Shown here one piece after another: positions 6,239 through 12,951 of a DNA stretch of 12,955 bases (position 1 is the first letter of the stretch; each line of letters opens with the position of its first letter). Location: contig NZ_DQDX01000038.1 of the NCBI RefSeq assembly GCF_003525665.1, positions 1,677 to 14,631 of the forward strand. The letters are read 5' to 3'. Under the pieces are notes generated by a model. It was not told the DNA's origin. It worked only from the letters and a program-made list of their open reading frames with translations, and did no database searches. Source of the stretch: Flavobacterium sp. (GTDB lineage Bacteria; Bacteroidota; Bacteroidia; Flavobacteriales; Flavobacteriaceae). The translations under genes and the position numbers were made by a program.

Positions 6239-7816
6239 ATGGCGGAAATTAAACCAGCTGAAATTTCAGCAATATTAAAAAAACAATTATCAGGTTTTGA
6301 ATCTGGTGCTTCGTTAGAAGAAGTTGGAACAGTACTTCAAGTAGGTGATGGTATTGCTCGTGTTTACGGGTTATCAAATGCTCAATATGGTGAGTTAGTT
6401 CAATTCGAAAACGGATTGGAAGCTATCGTATTGAACTTAGAAGAAGACAACGTAGGTGTTGTACTTTTAGGACCATCTACTGGAATTAGAGAAGGTTCTA
6501 CAGTAAAACGTACACAACGTATCGCCTCTTTAAAAGTTGGTGAGCAAATCGTAGGTCGTGTGGTTGATACATTAGGTAACCCAATCGATGGTAAAGGACC
6601 AATCGGTGGTGAACTTTATGAAATGCCATTAGAAAGAAAAGCTCCTGGAGTTATCTTTCGTCAACCAGTAACTGAACCATTACAAACTGGTATCAAAGCA
6701 GTAGATGCAATGATTCCTGTTGGTCGTGGACAACGTGAGTTGGTTATTGGTGACCGTCAAACTGGTAAATCAACAGTTTGTATTGACACTATCTTAAATC
6801 AAAAAGAATTTTATGATGCAGGGAAACCAGTATTTTGTATCTATGTAGCAATTGGGCAAAAAGCTTCAACTGTTGCTGGAATTGCAAAAATGCTAGAAGA
6901 AAAAGGAGCAATGGCTTATACAGTAATTGTAGCAGCTAACGCATCTGACCCAGCACCAATGCAAGTATATGCACCAATGGCCGGAGCTGCAATCGGAGAA
7001 TATTTCCGTGATTCAGGTCGTCCAGCATTAATCGTTTATGATGATTTATCTAAACAAGCAGTAGCTTACCGTGAGGTATCTCTTTTATTAAGAAGACCTC
7101 CAGGTCGTGAGGCTTATCCTGGTGACGTTTTCTACTTACACTCTCGTTTATTAGAAAGAGCTTGTAAAGTAATTGCTGATGATGATATTGCTAAAGACAT
7201 GAACGACTTACCAGATACTTTAAAAGGTATCGTGAAAGGTGGTGGATCATTAACTGCTTTACCAATTATCGAAACTCAAGCAGGTGACGTTTCTGCATAC
7301 ATTCCAACTAACGTAATTTCGATTACAGACGGACAAATCTTCCTTGATGGAGATTTATTCAACTCTGGTGTTCGTCCTGCAATTAACGTAGGTATTTCGG
7401 TATCTCGTGTTGGAGGTAATGCTCAAATTAAATCGATGAAAAAAGTAGCTGGAACATTAAAATTAGACCAAGCTCAATTCCGTGAACTAGAAGCTTTCGC
7501 GAAATTTGGTTCAGATCTTGATGCTGTAACTTTAAACGTTATTGAAAAAGGAAAAAGAAACGTTGAAATCTTAAAGCAAGGTTTAAACGATCCTTATACA
7601 GTTGAAGATCAAGTAGCTATTATCTACGCTGGTTCTAAAAACTTATTAAGAAATGTTCCTGTTGATAAAGTAAAAGAATTCGAAAAAGATTTTATCGAAT
7701 ACTTAAACAACAAACACAGAGATACACTTGATGCTTTAAAAGCTGGAAAACTTGACGATACTATAACAGACGTTATCGAAAAAGCAGCTAAAGAATTATC
7801 AGCAAAATACCAATAA
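6239..7816 (+). CDS. atpA: F1Fo ATP synthase subunit alpha
   Basis: Alpha is the non-catalytic nucleotide-binding subunit of the F1 hexamer. The 525-residue protein has an N-terminal beta-barrel region (about 25-95), then the nucleotide-binding domain. Walker A is GDRQTGKST (171-179) and the Walker B strand is LIVYDD (264-269). The alpha/beta signature PAINVGISVS is at 380-389, followed by R390, the arginine finger that reaches into the beta catalytic site (E. coli R376). The C-terminal helical domain is complete. The length is slightly above E. coli alpha (513). The ATG at 6239 gives the conserved opening AEIKPAEISAILKKQL. Codons look more regular and the protein more conserved than in the neighbours, as expected for a highly expressed core gene. 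Confidence 0.99.
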   Translation: MAEIKPAEISAILKKQLSGFESGASLEEVGTVLQVGDGIARVYGLSNAQYGELVQFENGLEAIVLNLEEDNVGVVLLGPSTGIREGSTVKRTQRIASLKVGEQIVGRVVDTLGNPIDGKGPIGGELYEMPLERKAPGVIFRQPVTEPLQTGIKAVDAMIPVGRGQRELVIGDRQTGKSTVCIDTILNQKEFYDAGKPVFCIYVAIGQKASTVAGIAKMLEEKGAMAYTVIVAANASDPAPMQVYAPMAGAAIGEYFRDSGRPALIVYDDLSKQAVAYREVSLLLRRPPGREAYPGDVFYLHSRLLERACKVIADDDIAKDMNDLPDTLKGIVKGGGSLTALPIIETQAGDVSAYIPTNVISITDGQIFLDGDLFNSGVRPAINVGISVSRVGGNAQIKSMKKVAGTLKLDQAQFRELEAFAKFGSDLDAVTLNVIEKGKRNVEILKQGLNDPYTVEDQVAIIYAGSKNLLRNVPVDKVKEFEKDFIEYLNNKHRDTLDALKAGKLDDTITDVIEKAAKELSAKYQ

Positions 7817-7823
7817 AGGATTT

Positions 7824-7869
7824 AGGTGGTAGGTGATAGGGATTTACCTACAACCTACAACCTACAACC
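7824..7869 (+). repeat. Heptamer inverted repeat inside the atpA-atpG gap
   Basis: Three perfect tandem copies of CCTACAA lie at 7847-7867, followed by CCA. The preceding stretch 7824-7840 (AGG-T-GGTAGG-T-GATAGG) is a degenerate reverse complement of the same unit. The mRNA can therefore fold into a stem of about 15 pairs with a two-base and a one-base mismatch and a loop of about 6 nt (7841-7846). It occupies most of the 67-nt gap between the atpA stop and the atpG ATG at 7884. It looks like a dispersed intergenic repeat, of a kind I recall from other Flavobacterium genomes. There is no U-run after the stem, so it is not a canonical terminator. Confidence 0.7.
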
Positions 7870-7883
7870 AAATACCTAATAAT

Positions 7884-8744
7884 ATGGCAAATTTAAAGGA
7901 AATCCGTAATAGAATTACTTCCGTTTCATCAACGATGCAGATTACTTCTGCGATGAAAATGGTTTCTGCTGCAAAGTTGAAAAAAGCACAAGATGCAATT
8001 ACAGCAATGCGACCTTATGCCGAAAAATTAACGGAATTATTACAAAGTTTAAGTTCAACTCTTGATGGTGAAGTAGGCGGAAGCTTTACAACGCAACGTG
8101 AGGTTAACAAAGTTTTAATTGTTGCAGTTACTTCTAATAGAGGTTTGTGTGGTGCTTTTAATTCTAACGTTATTAAACAAGCTAAACTTATTGCCGATTC
8201 TTATGCTGGAAAGCAAGTTGATATTTTTGCAATTGGTAAAAAAGGAAACGATGCTTTGTCAAAAACAAATAAAATCGCGGGTAATAAAAGTGAAGTTTTT
8301 GATAACTTAACGTTTGATAATGTTGCCGAAATTGCTCAAATCTTAACCGATAAATTTACTTCTGGTGAGTACGACAAGATTCAAATTGTTTACAATCAGT
8401 TTAAAAATGCAGCTACGCAAATCGTTCAAACAGAACAATTCTTGCCATTAGCTCCAATTAAATCGGATAAACCAGTTTCTACAGGTGATTATATTTTTGA
8501 ACCATCTAAAGAAGAAATCGTTTTAACATTAATTCCAAAATCGTTAAAAACACAATTGTATAAAGCAATTCGTGATTCATTTGCTTCAGAACACGGAGCG
8601 CGTATGACTGCAATGCACAAAGCAACAGACAACGCAACCGAGTTAAGAAACCAATTGAAATTAACATACAACAAAGCACGTCAAGCTGCAATTACTAATG
8701 AAATCTTAGAGATTGTTGGTGGAGCAGAAGCATTGAAAGGATAA
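7884..8744 (+). CDS. atpG: F1Fo ATP synthase subunit gamma
   Basis: Gamma is the central rotating shaft of F1. The 286-residue protein has the conserved N-terminal helix (ANLKEIRNRITSVSSTMQIT, followed by SAMKMVSAAKL) and the C-terminal signature ITNEILEIVGGAEALKG (270-286); the two helices form the antiparallel coiled coil inside the hexamer. Length equals the family norm (E. coli 287). I chose the ATG at 7884. A GTG at 7833 in the same frame would add 17 residues translated from the intergenic repeat. The gene is the last of the cluster. It is followed within 75-105 nt by a strong terminator and not by atpD/atpC, so beta and epsilon are encoded elsewhere. Confidence 0.97.
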   Translation: MANLKEIRNRITSVSSTMQITSAMKMVSAAKLKKAQDAITAMRPYAEKLTELLQSLSSTLDGEVGGSFTTQREVNKVLIVAVTSNRGLCGAFNSNVIKQAKLIADSYAGKQVDIFAIGKKGNDALSKTNKIAGNKSEVFDNLTFDNVAEIAQILTDKFTSGEYDKIQIVYNQFKNAATQIVQTEQFLPLAPIKSDKPVSTGDYIFEPSKEEIVLTLIPKSLKTQLYKAIRDSFASEHGARMTAMHKATDNATELRNQLKLTYNKARQAAITNEILEIVGGAEALKG

Positions 8745-8817
8745 AAAAAGCTTTTAATTTTTTCGAATTTCAAAAAGCGTAGCTTTAATAGGTTAAAATT
8801 ATTATTTCAAAATATAT

Positions 8818-8850
8818 AAAAGAGTCAACAGTAGTTGGCTCTTTTTTGTT
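8818..8850 (+). terminator. Intrinsic terminator of the ATP synthase operon
   Basis: AAAAGAGTCAAC (8818-8829) pairs with GTTGGCTCTTTT (8834-8845) around the loop AGTA. The stem is 12 bp with one U-G wobble, followed by a run of T to 8847. The 73 nt between the atpG stop and this stem hold only AT-rich sequence, including a short palindrome AAAAGCTTTT at 8746-8755, and no recognisable gene. Confidence 0.88.
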
Positions 8851-8863
8851 ATTTTTATATCTG
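8835..8863 (+). promoter_or_regulatory. Weak candidate promoter for the acetyltransferase gene
   Basis: TTG at 8835-8837 and TATATCTG at 8856-8863 (one mismatch to TAnnTTTG) are 18 nt apart. This would place the start of transcription very close to the ATG at 8878. The -33 part overlaps the terminator stem, and the -7 box is imperfect, so this is only a suggestion. Some promoter is needed here because the terminator separates this gene from atpG. Confidence 0.3.
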
Positions 8864-8877
8864 ATTAAAATCCAGAA

Positions 8878-9315
8878 ATGAAATTACAAGTTTTAACTAC
8901 AGTTGATGAAATGCTTTTGCAAATAGAAACGATAAAATTTCTATATCCAAATATGACTATCGAAAGATATGAAGGTTTTCTATCGGATATGATTCCAAAA
9001 AATTACAAGCAAGTAGCGGTTTTCAATGAAGACAAATGCATTGGATTAACCGGTTTCTGGTTTGGAACCAAATTATGGACTGGAAAATACCTTGAAATTG
9101 ATAATTTTATAGTTCATCCAGACTATCGAAAAAACGGAATCGGAAAACTTCTAACCGATTTTATTGATGAAAAAGCCAAAGAATTAAATTGTACTTGTGT
9201 CGTTCTCGACGCTTTCACTGGCAATTTTGATGCGCATCGATTTTACTATAATCAAGGCTATGTTCCTCGAGGTTTTCATTTTATTAAGACAATAGACGAG
9301 AATGGATTTTCTTAA
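8878..9315 (+). CDS. GNAT family N-acetyltransferase
   Basis: The 145-residue protein has the GNAT fold. A central strand ending in IDNFIVHPDYRKNGIGK carries motif A, with the acetyl-CoA pyrophosphate-binding R84-x-x-G87-x-G89 in the RKNGIGKLL turn. Motif B follows around residues 105-130 (CVVLDAFTGNFDAHRFYYNQGYVPRGF, where H120-R-F-Y-Y-N-Q-G-Y is the usual late tyrosine-bearing helix). Such enzymes move an acetyl group from acetyl-CoA to an amine; the acceptor cannot be read from sequence. It stands alone after the ATP synthase terminator and is followed 10 nt later by a lipoprotein gene, probably in the same message. I see no membrane segment and no link to neighbours that would suggest a substrate. 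Confidence 0.9.
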   Translation: MKLQVLTTVDEMLLQIETIKFLYPNMTIERYEGFLSDMIPKNYKQVAVFNEDKCIGLTGFWFGTKLWTGKYLEIDNFIVHPDYRKNGIGKLLTDFIDEKAKELNCTCVVLDAFTGNFDAHRFYYNQGYVPRGFHFIKTIDENGFS

Positions 9316-9325
9316 AAACAAACCA

Positions 9326-9814
9326 ATGAATAAAATAACAATAATAGTATTCTTTTTAATTATAGGATTAACCTCTTGCTCTTCGCAACAAGAAGTTAAA
9401 ACCAATTTACCATGGAAAACAGAATCGGTTTATTTTCAAAGATGGATTGGTGGACAAGAAAGAACTGGCAGCGGAATTAATTTCTATCTTAAATTTAGCG
9501 AACCTTTTTCACCCAATTTTCATCTTAAAAAAGTATATTTTCGTAATCAGGAAGCCAATTTTATTAAAGAAAATGAAACTACGTTTGTCGCTAGATTTTA
9601 TCAAAAACCAATAAATTCAGATTTAATTTTAGACGGAAATGCATCAAACGAATACGGAAATAGTTCACCAGAAATCATAAAATCAAAGTTTGATCTTAAA
9701 GACAACGAAGCCATTTTAGAATTTGAACAAGACAATAAAACCCAATTTTTTAAAATTAATTCGGTAAAAGAGAAAGAACTTCTCGCGTATCCTTCAACAC
9801 GACCAAGAAATTAG
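9326..9814 (+). CDS. Small lipoprotein of unknown function
   Basis: From the ATG at 9326 the protein has 162 residues and opens with a classic lipoprotein signal, MNKITIIVFFLIIGLTSC. It has K3, a hydrophobic core and a lipobox L-T-S-C with the lipidated cysteine at position 18. The mature part is about 145 residues, rich in aromatic and charged residues and probably mostly beta (WKTESVYFQRWIGG, then a G-S-G-I-N-F-Y-L-K-F strand). I recognise the YFQ-W-GG / GSG-NFY pattern from uncharacterised flavobacterial lipoproteins, but no function is known to me. An in-frame ATG at 9302 would add eight residues (MDFLKNKP) before the signal and overlap the acetyltransferase by 14 nt; the shorter start gives the better signal. 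After the Cys comes SSQQEV, which I do not recognise as a surface-export signal. Confidence 0.8.
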   Translation: MNKITIIVFFLIIGLTSCSSQQEVKTNLPWKTESVYFQRWIGGQERTGSGINFYLKFSEPFSPNFHLKKVYFRNQEANFIKENETTFVARFYQKPINSDLILDGNASNEYGNSSPEIIKSKFDLKDNEAILEFEQDNKTQFFKINSVKEKELLAYPSTRPRN

Positions 9815-9823
9815 TTATTTTTG
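9793..9823 (+). promoter_or_regulatory. Candidate promoter for the flippase gene
   Basis: TATTTTTG at 9816-9823 matches the -7 consensus TAnnTTTG exactly. The -33 position offers only TTC (9793-9795), 20 nt upstream, inside the end of the lipoprotein gene. Initiation near 9830 would leave a leader of about 10-15 nt before the TTG start at 9843. Confidence 0.5.
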
Positions 9824-9842
9824 CTCACTAAATTAATCTACT

Positions 9843-11306
9843 TTGAGTCTTTATAAAAATCTTTTTAAACAAACACTTATTTATGGTTTGGCAACGGTTT
9901 TGCCGCGTATGATTAGCTTCATGCTCAATCCGTTGTATGTAGATAGATTACCAAAGCAGGAATTTGCAGATGTTTCTATAGTTTTTGCTTGGCTTGTTTT
10001 TTTCAATGTGATTTTATCGTACGGAATGGAAACTGCCTTTTTTAGGTTTTATAACAAACAAGAAAACAAATCGAGCGTAATTTCTACAGCATCAGTTTCT
10101 ATTTTTTGGTCGTCAATTTCCTTTTTGTTTTTGGCATTAGTCTTTAGAGATGCACTTTCAACTTGGTCAAAAATCAATGTAGAATATGTTACTTACAGTA
10201 TTTGGATTTTAGTGCTAGATGCTTTAGTAATCATTCCGTTTTCAAGACTTCGTGCTGAAAAAAAACCAATGACTTATGCTATAATTAAAATTGGAAACGT
10301 AGCTTTAAATTTACTTTTAAATTTATTTTTCTTAGTTTTTTTACCAGAAATAGCAACTTCAAATCCAGATGGTTTTTTTAATACAATTTACTTTGAAAAT
10401 TTTCAAGTTGGATATATTTTCGTTTCTGGTTTAATTGCAAGTTTATCAACATTTGTGATTCTTTCGCCAGATTATTTTAAAATTGATTGGAAGTTTGATT
10501 TCAAGTTGTGGAAGCAAATGATGCAGTACGGATTACCAATTTTAATTGCCGGAACTGCGTTTGCAATCAATGAACATTTTGATAAAATTTTGTTAGATTG
10601 GATGAATGTTTCCAAAGAAGATATTGGAGCTTATGCGGCATGTTACAAAATAGGAATGTTTATGGTTTTGTTTAGAACAGCCTACACATTGGGAATTGAA
10701 CCCTTCTTTTTTAGTCATGCAACAAATGAAAATGCGCCTCAAACTTATGCAACGATAACTAAATATTTTGTGATTTTCGGTTCCTTCATTTGTTTTTTTG
10801 TAATTGCTTTTATCGATTTATTAAAATATCCATTAGTTCCCAAAGCGATATATTGGGATGCTATAAAAGTTGTACCTCTAATTGTTGTAGCTAATTTTTT
10901 CTTAGGTATTTATACTAATTTGTCTGTTTGGTATAAACTAATTGATAAAACTAAAATTGGTGCTTATATTTCTATAGTTGGCGCATTTGTAACCTTGTCA
11001 TTAAACTATTTATTAATCCCGAAAATGAGTTATTATGGTTCGGCGGTTGCAACTCTTGCTGCTTATGGAACTATGATGATTATTTCTTATAAAATGGGAC
11101 AAAAAAAGTATCCAATTCCATATGACATTAATAAAATTCTGTCTTATTTGGGAGTAACAATTTTATTTTCTGCAGTTTCGTTTTATATACCTTACGTAAG
11201 AGAAAGTTATCCAATAAGAATTGCTTTGTCTGGAATATTCTTATATTTCATCTACTACAACGAAAAAGAAACATTATTAAAAATCATTAATCGAAAATCA
11301 AAATAA
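9843..11306 (+). CDS. Oligosaccharide flippase / polysaccharide biosynthesis (Wzx-like) membrane protein
   Basis: The 487-residue polytopic membrane protein belongs to the MATE/MOP-type polysaccharide flippases. It opens with a typical first helix, KNLFKQTLIYGLATVLPRMI. Then come GMETAFFRFY (61-70), a cytoplasmic SRLRAEKKP loop (134-142), and EHFDKILLDWM (244-254) leading into the second half. About 12-14 helices are expected. The family moves lipid-linked sugar units across the inner membrane; the sugar is unknown. The start appears to be TTG at 9843. An in-frame TAA at 9834 blocks any earlier start, and the first ATG (residue 23, 9909) would delete most of the conserved first helix. The gene ends in TAATG, sharing one base with dut. 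Typical length for the family is 420-500. Confidence 0.88.
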   Translation: MSLYKNLFKQTLIYGLATVLPRMISFMLNPLYVDRLPKQEFADVSIVFAWLVFFNVILSYGMETAFFRFYNKQENKSSVISTASVSIFWSSISFLFLALVFRDALSTWSKINVEYVTYSIWILVLDALVIIPFSRLRAEKKPMTYAIIKIGNVALNLLLNLFFLVFLPEIATSNPDGFFNTIYFENFQVGYIFVSGLIASLSTFVILSPDYFKIDWKFDFKLWKQMMQYGLPILIAGTAFAINEHFDKILLDWMNVSKEDIGAYAACYKIGMFMVLFRTAYTLGIEPFFFSHATNENAPQTYATITKYFVIFGSFICFFVIAFIDLLKYPLVPKAIYWDAIKVVPLIVVANFFLGIYTNLSVWYKLIDKTKIGAYISIVGAFVTLSLNYLLIPKMSYYGSAVATLAAYGTMMIISYKMGQKKYPIPYDINKILSYLGVTILFSAVSFYIPYVRESYPIRIALSGIFLYFIYYNEKETLLKIINRKSK

Positions 11307-11740
11307 TGACTATAAAAATCATCAATAAATCCGCTCACGATTTACCAAATTACGAAACCATTGCTTCGGCCGGAATGGATTTACGTGCCAATATATCAGA
11401 ACCAATTACACTAAAATCTTTAGAAAGAACCATTGTAAAAACCGGACTTTTCATAGAATTACCAATTGGTTACGAAGCACAAGTTCGTCCAAGAAGCGGA
11501 TTAGCAGCCAAAAAAGGTGTAACCGTTTTAAATTCACCAGGAACAGTAGATGCCGATTATCGCGGTGAAATTGGAGTAATTTTAGTAAATTTATCCAATG
11601 AAGATTTTATCATAGAAAATGGTGAAAGAATCGCTCAATTAATAATCGCAAAACACGAACGTGCCGAATGGATTGAAGTTCAAGAATTGTCAGAAACTTC
11701 TCGTGGCGAAGGCGGATTTGGAAGTACAGGAGTGAAATAG
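11306..11740 (+). CDS. dut: dUTP diphosphatase (deoxyuridine 5'-triphosphate nucleotidohydrolase)
   Basis: Dut hydrolyses dUTP to dUMP and diphosphate, keeping uracil out of DNA and supplying dUMP for thymidylate synthesis. It is a cytosolic homotrimer. All five motifs are present in 144 residues: I, AGMDLRA (22-28); II, RPRSGLA (61-67); III, GTVDADYRGEIG (79-90), with D82 as the catalytic aspartate and Y85 stacking near uracil; IV, GERIAQLI (106-113); V, the glycine-rich RGEGGFGSTG (133-142) that closes over the triphosphate. Length is normal (E. coli 151). The ATG overlaps the flippase stop (TAATG), so the two genes are translationally coupled although functionally unrelated. Confidence 0.98.
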   Translation: MTIKIINKSAHDLPNYETIASAGMDLRANISEPITLKSLERTIVKTGLFIELPIGYEAQVRPRSGLAAKKGVTVLNSPGTVDADYRGEIGVILVNLSNEDFIIENGERIAQLIIAKHERAEWIEVQELSETSRGEGGFGSTGVK

Positions 11741-11754
11741 TAAGTAATGTTCAG

Positions 11755-11820
11755 TAACAGTTAACAGATAAAAACTTAAATATAACTTTGTGCACTTTGT
11801 GAAAACTTTGTGCCTTTGTG
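11755..11820 (+). repeat. Heptamer repeats between dut and the nucleotidyltransferase gene
   Basis: TAACAGT occurs at 11755-11761 and again with one change at 11762-11768. Then CTTTGTG occurs four times, at 11786-11792, 11795-11801, 11806-11812 and 11814-11820, with start-to-start distances of 9, 11 and 8 nt. The spacing is not a simple tandem, but the unit is exact each time. The first CTTTGTG copy is part of the -7 promoter box. I recall similar CTTTGTG/CTTTGCG strings from other Bacteroidota intergenic regions, so this is probably a dispersed repeat. Confidence 0.7.
11761..11790 (+). promoter_or_regulatory. Candidate promoter for the nucleotidyltransferase gene
   Basis: TAACTTTG at 11783-11790 is an exact match to the -7 box TAnnTTTG. 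The -33 position has TTA (11761-11763) instead of TTG, 19 nt upstream. Transcription would begin around 11795-11800, inside the CTTTGTG repeats, leaving a leader of about 40 nt before the ATG at 11838. Confidence 0.55.
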
Positions 11821-11837
11821 GTAAAAAAATAATTAAC

Positions 11838-12848
11838 ATGAAAATAATAGTACCAATGGCAGGACGTGGTTCAAGATTACGTCCGCACACATTAACAATT
11901 CCAAAACCATTAATTCCAGTTGCTGGAAAACCAATTGTTCACCGTTTGGTTGAAGATATCGCTGGCGTTTTAAATCAACCAATTGAAGAAGTGGCTTTCA
12001 TCATTCACGAAAGTTTTGGTAAAAAAGTAGAAGACGATTTAATTGCAATTGCTCAAAAATTAGGCGCAAAAGGAACAATATATTATCAAAATGAAGCGTT
12101 AGGTACAGGACACGCCATTATGTGTGCCAAAGAATCTTTATCTGGTTCGGCAGTAATCGCTTATGCAGATACTTTAATTCGTGCCGATTTCGATTTAGAT
12201 ACAACTGCCGATAGCGTTATTTGGGTAAAACAAGTAGATCAACCAGAAGCTTTTGGTGTAGTAAACTTAAATGCAAACGGAGAAATTATCGAATTGGTAG
12301 AAAAACCAAAAGAGTTTGTTTCTGATTTAGCCGTTATCGGAATATACTATTTTAAAGACGTAGCCGTTCTTAAAAACGAGTTGCAATCGGTTCTTGACAA
12401 CAACATTATTCATGGTGGCGAATACCAAATTAATGATGGAATTAAACAAATGATGGCAAAAGGCATGAAATTTGTACCAGGTAAAGTGGACGAATGGATG
12501 GATTGCGGAAACAAAGACGTTACGGTTGAAACCAACTCAAGAATGTTAGGTTTTTTACATAATGACGGTGAAAATTTAGTTTCAGCAGATGTGAAATTAG
12601 AAAATTCAACTATCATTCCACCTTGTTATATTGGTGAAGATGTTTATTTAATTAATGCAACGGTTGGACCAAATGTTTCGTTAGGAAAAGGTTGTCACGT
12701 GATTGATAGTACTATTAAGAATAGTTTAGTTCAAACGCATTCTAATATTAAAAACGCCACTTTAGACAATGCAATGATAGGAAATCATGCCACTTTTGAT
12801 GGTAATTTTACAAATATCAGTATCGGAGATTATTCCGTTTTAGAATAG
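11838..12848 (+). CDS. Sugar-phosphate nucleotidyltransferase with C-terminal left-handed beta-helix
   Basis: The enzyme joins a sugar 1-phosphate to a nucleoside triphosphate to give an NDP-sugar; the exact sugar and base are not readable. The 336 residues begin with the signature GRGSRLRP (9-16) and PKPLIPVAGKP (22-32). Further motifs are LGTGHA (88-93), metal-binding D111 in AYAD, FGVV (139-142), EKP (155-157), GGEYQ (193-197), and WMDCGN (220-225) with the second metal-binding D222. From about residue 247, hexapeptide-like repeats (CYIGEDVYLINATVGPNVSLGKG and so on) form a short left-handed beta-helix without an obvious acyltransferase site. The ATG at 11838 gives the conserved N-terminus; a GTG at 11790 would translate the CTTTGTG repeat. 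RmlA/GlmU-like thymidylyl- or uridylyltransferases are the closest classes. The flippase gene upstream fits surface polysaccharide synthesis. Confidence 0.9.
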   Translation: MKIIVPMAGRGSRLRPHTLTIPKPLIPVAGKPIVHRLVEDIAGVLNQPIEEVAFIIHESFGKKVEDDLIAIAQKLGAKGTIYYQNEALGTGHAIMCAKESLSGSAVIAYADTLIRADFDLDTTADSVIWVKQVDQPEAFGVVNLNANGEIIELVEKPKEFVSDLAVIGIYYFKDVAVLKNELQSVLDNNIIHGGEYQINDGIKQMMAKGMKFVPGKVDEWMDCGNKDVTVETNSRMLGFLHNDGENLVSADVKLENSTIIPPCYIGEDVYLINATVGPNVSLGKGCHVIDSTIKNSLVQTHSNIKNATLDNAMIGNHATFDGNFTNISIGDYSVLE

Positions 12849-12858
12849 ATTATTATTT

Positions 12859-12885
12859 CCTGCAAGGTTTTTAAAACCTTGTAGG
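12859..12885. repeat. REP-like palindrome after the nucleotidyltransferase gene
   Basis: CCTGCAAGGTTTT (12859-12871) and AAAACCTTGTAGG (12873-12885) form a 13-bp inverted repeat around one central base; the only imperfect pair is a G-U wobble. It starts 10 nt after the stop codon. No T-run follows, so it is not a canonical terminator, though the stem could still stop or protect the message. I recall closely similar palindromes as frequent intergenic elements in Flavobacterium. Confidence 0.7.
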
Positions 12886-12931
12886 TATAAATAGAATAGA
12901 CATAATATTGGTGAAATTTTTTCCACATAAT

Positions 12932-12951
12932 AAATTCGTGCAAATTCGTGC
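12932..12951. repeat. Tandem decamer AAATTCGTGC at the window end
   Basis: Two exact copies of AAATTCGTGC (12932-12941 and 12942-12951) are followed by AATT at the window edge, so the array may continue. No gene is visible from 12849 to the end. Confidence 0.65.

Noticed and set aside
7833..7883. Longer gamma subunit from GTG at 7833
   Set aside because: The extra 17 residues translate the intergenic heptamer repeat, while the ATG at 7884 gives the conserved gamma N-terminus.
8746..8784. Possible first terminator directly after atpG
   Set aside because: Only short AT-rich palindromes (AAAAGCTTTT and a six-pair GCTTTT/AAAAGC stem with a large loop) are present; the stem at 8818-8845 is far stronger.
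11790..11837. Longer nucleotidyltransferase from GTG at 11790
   Set aside because: The extension is a translation of the CTTTGTG repeats and overlaps the promoter box; the ATG at 11838 begins the conserved nucleotidyltransferase fold.
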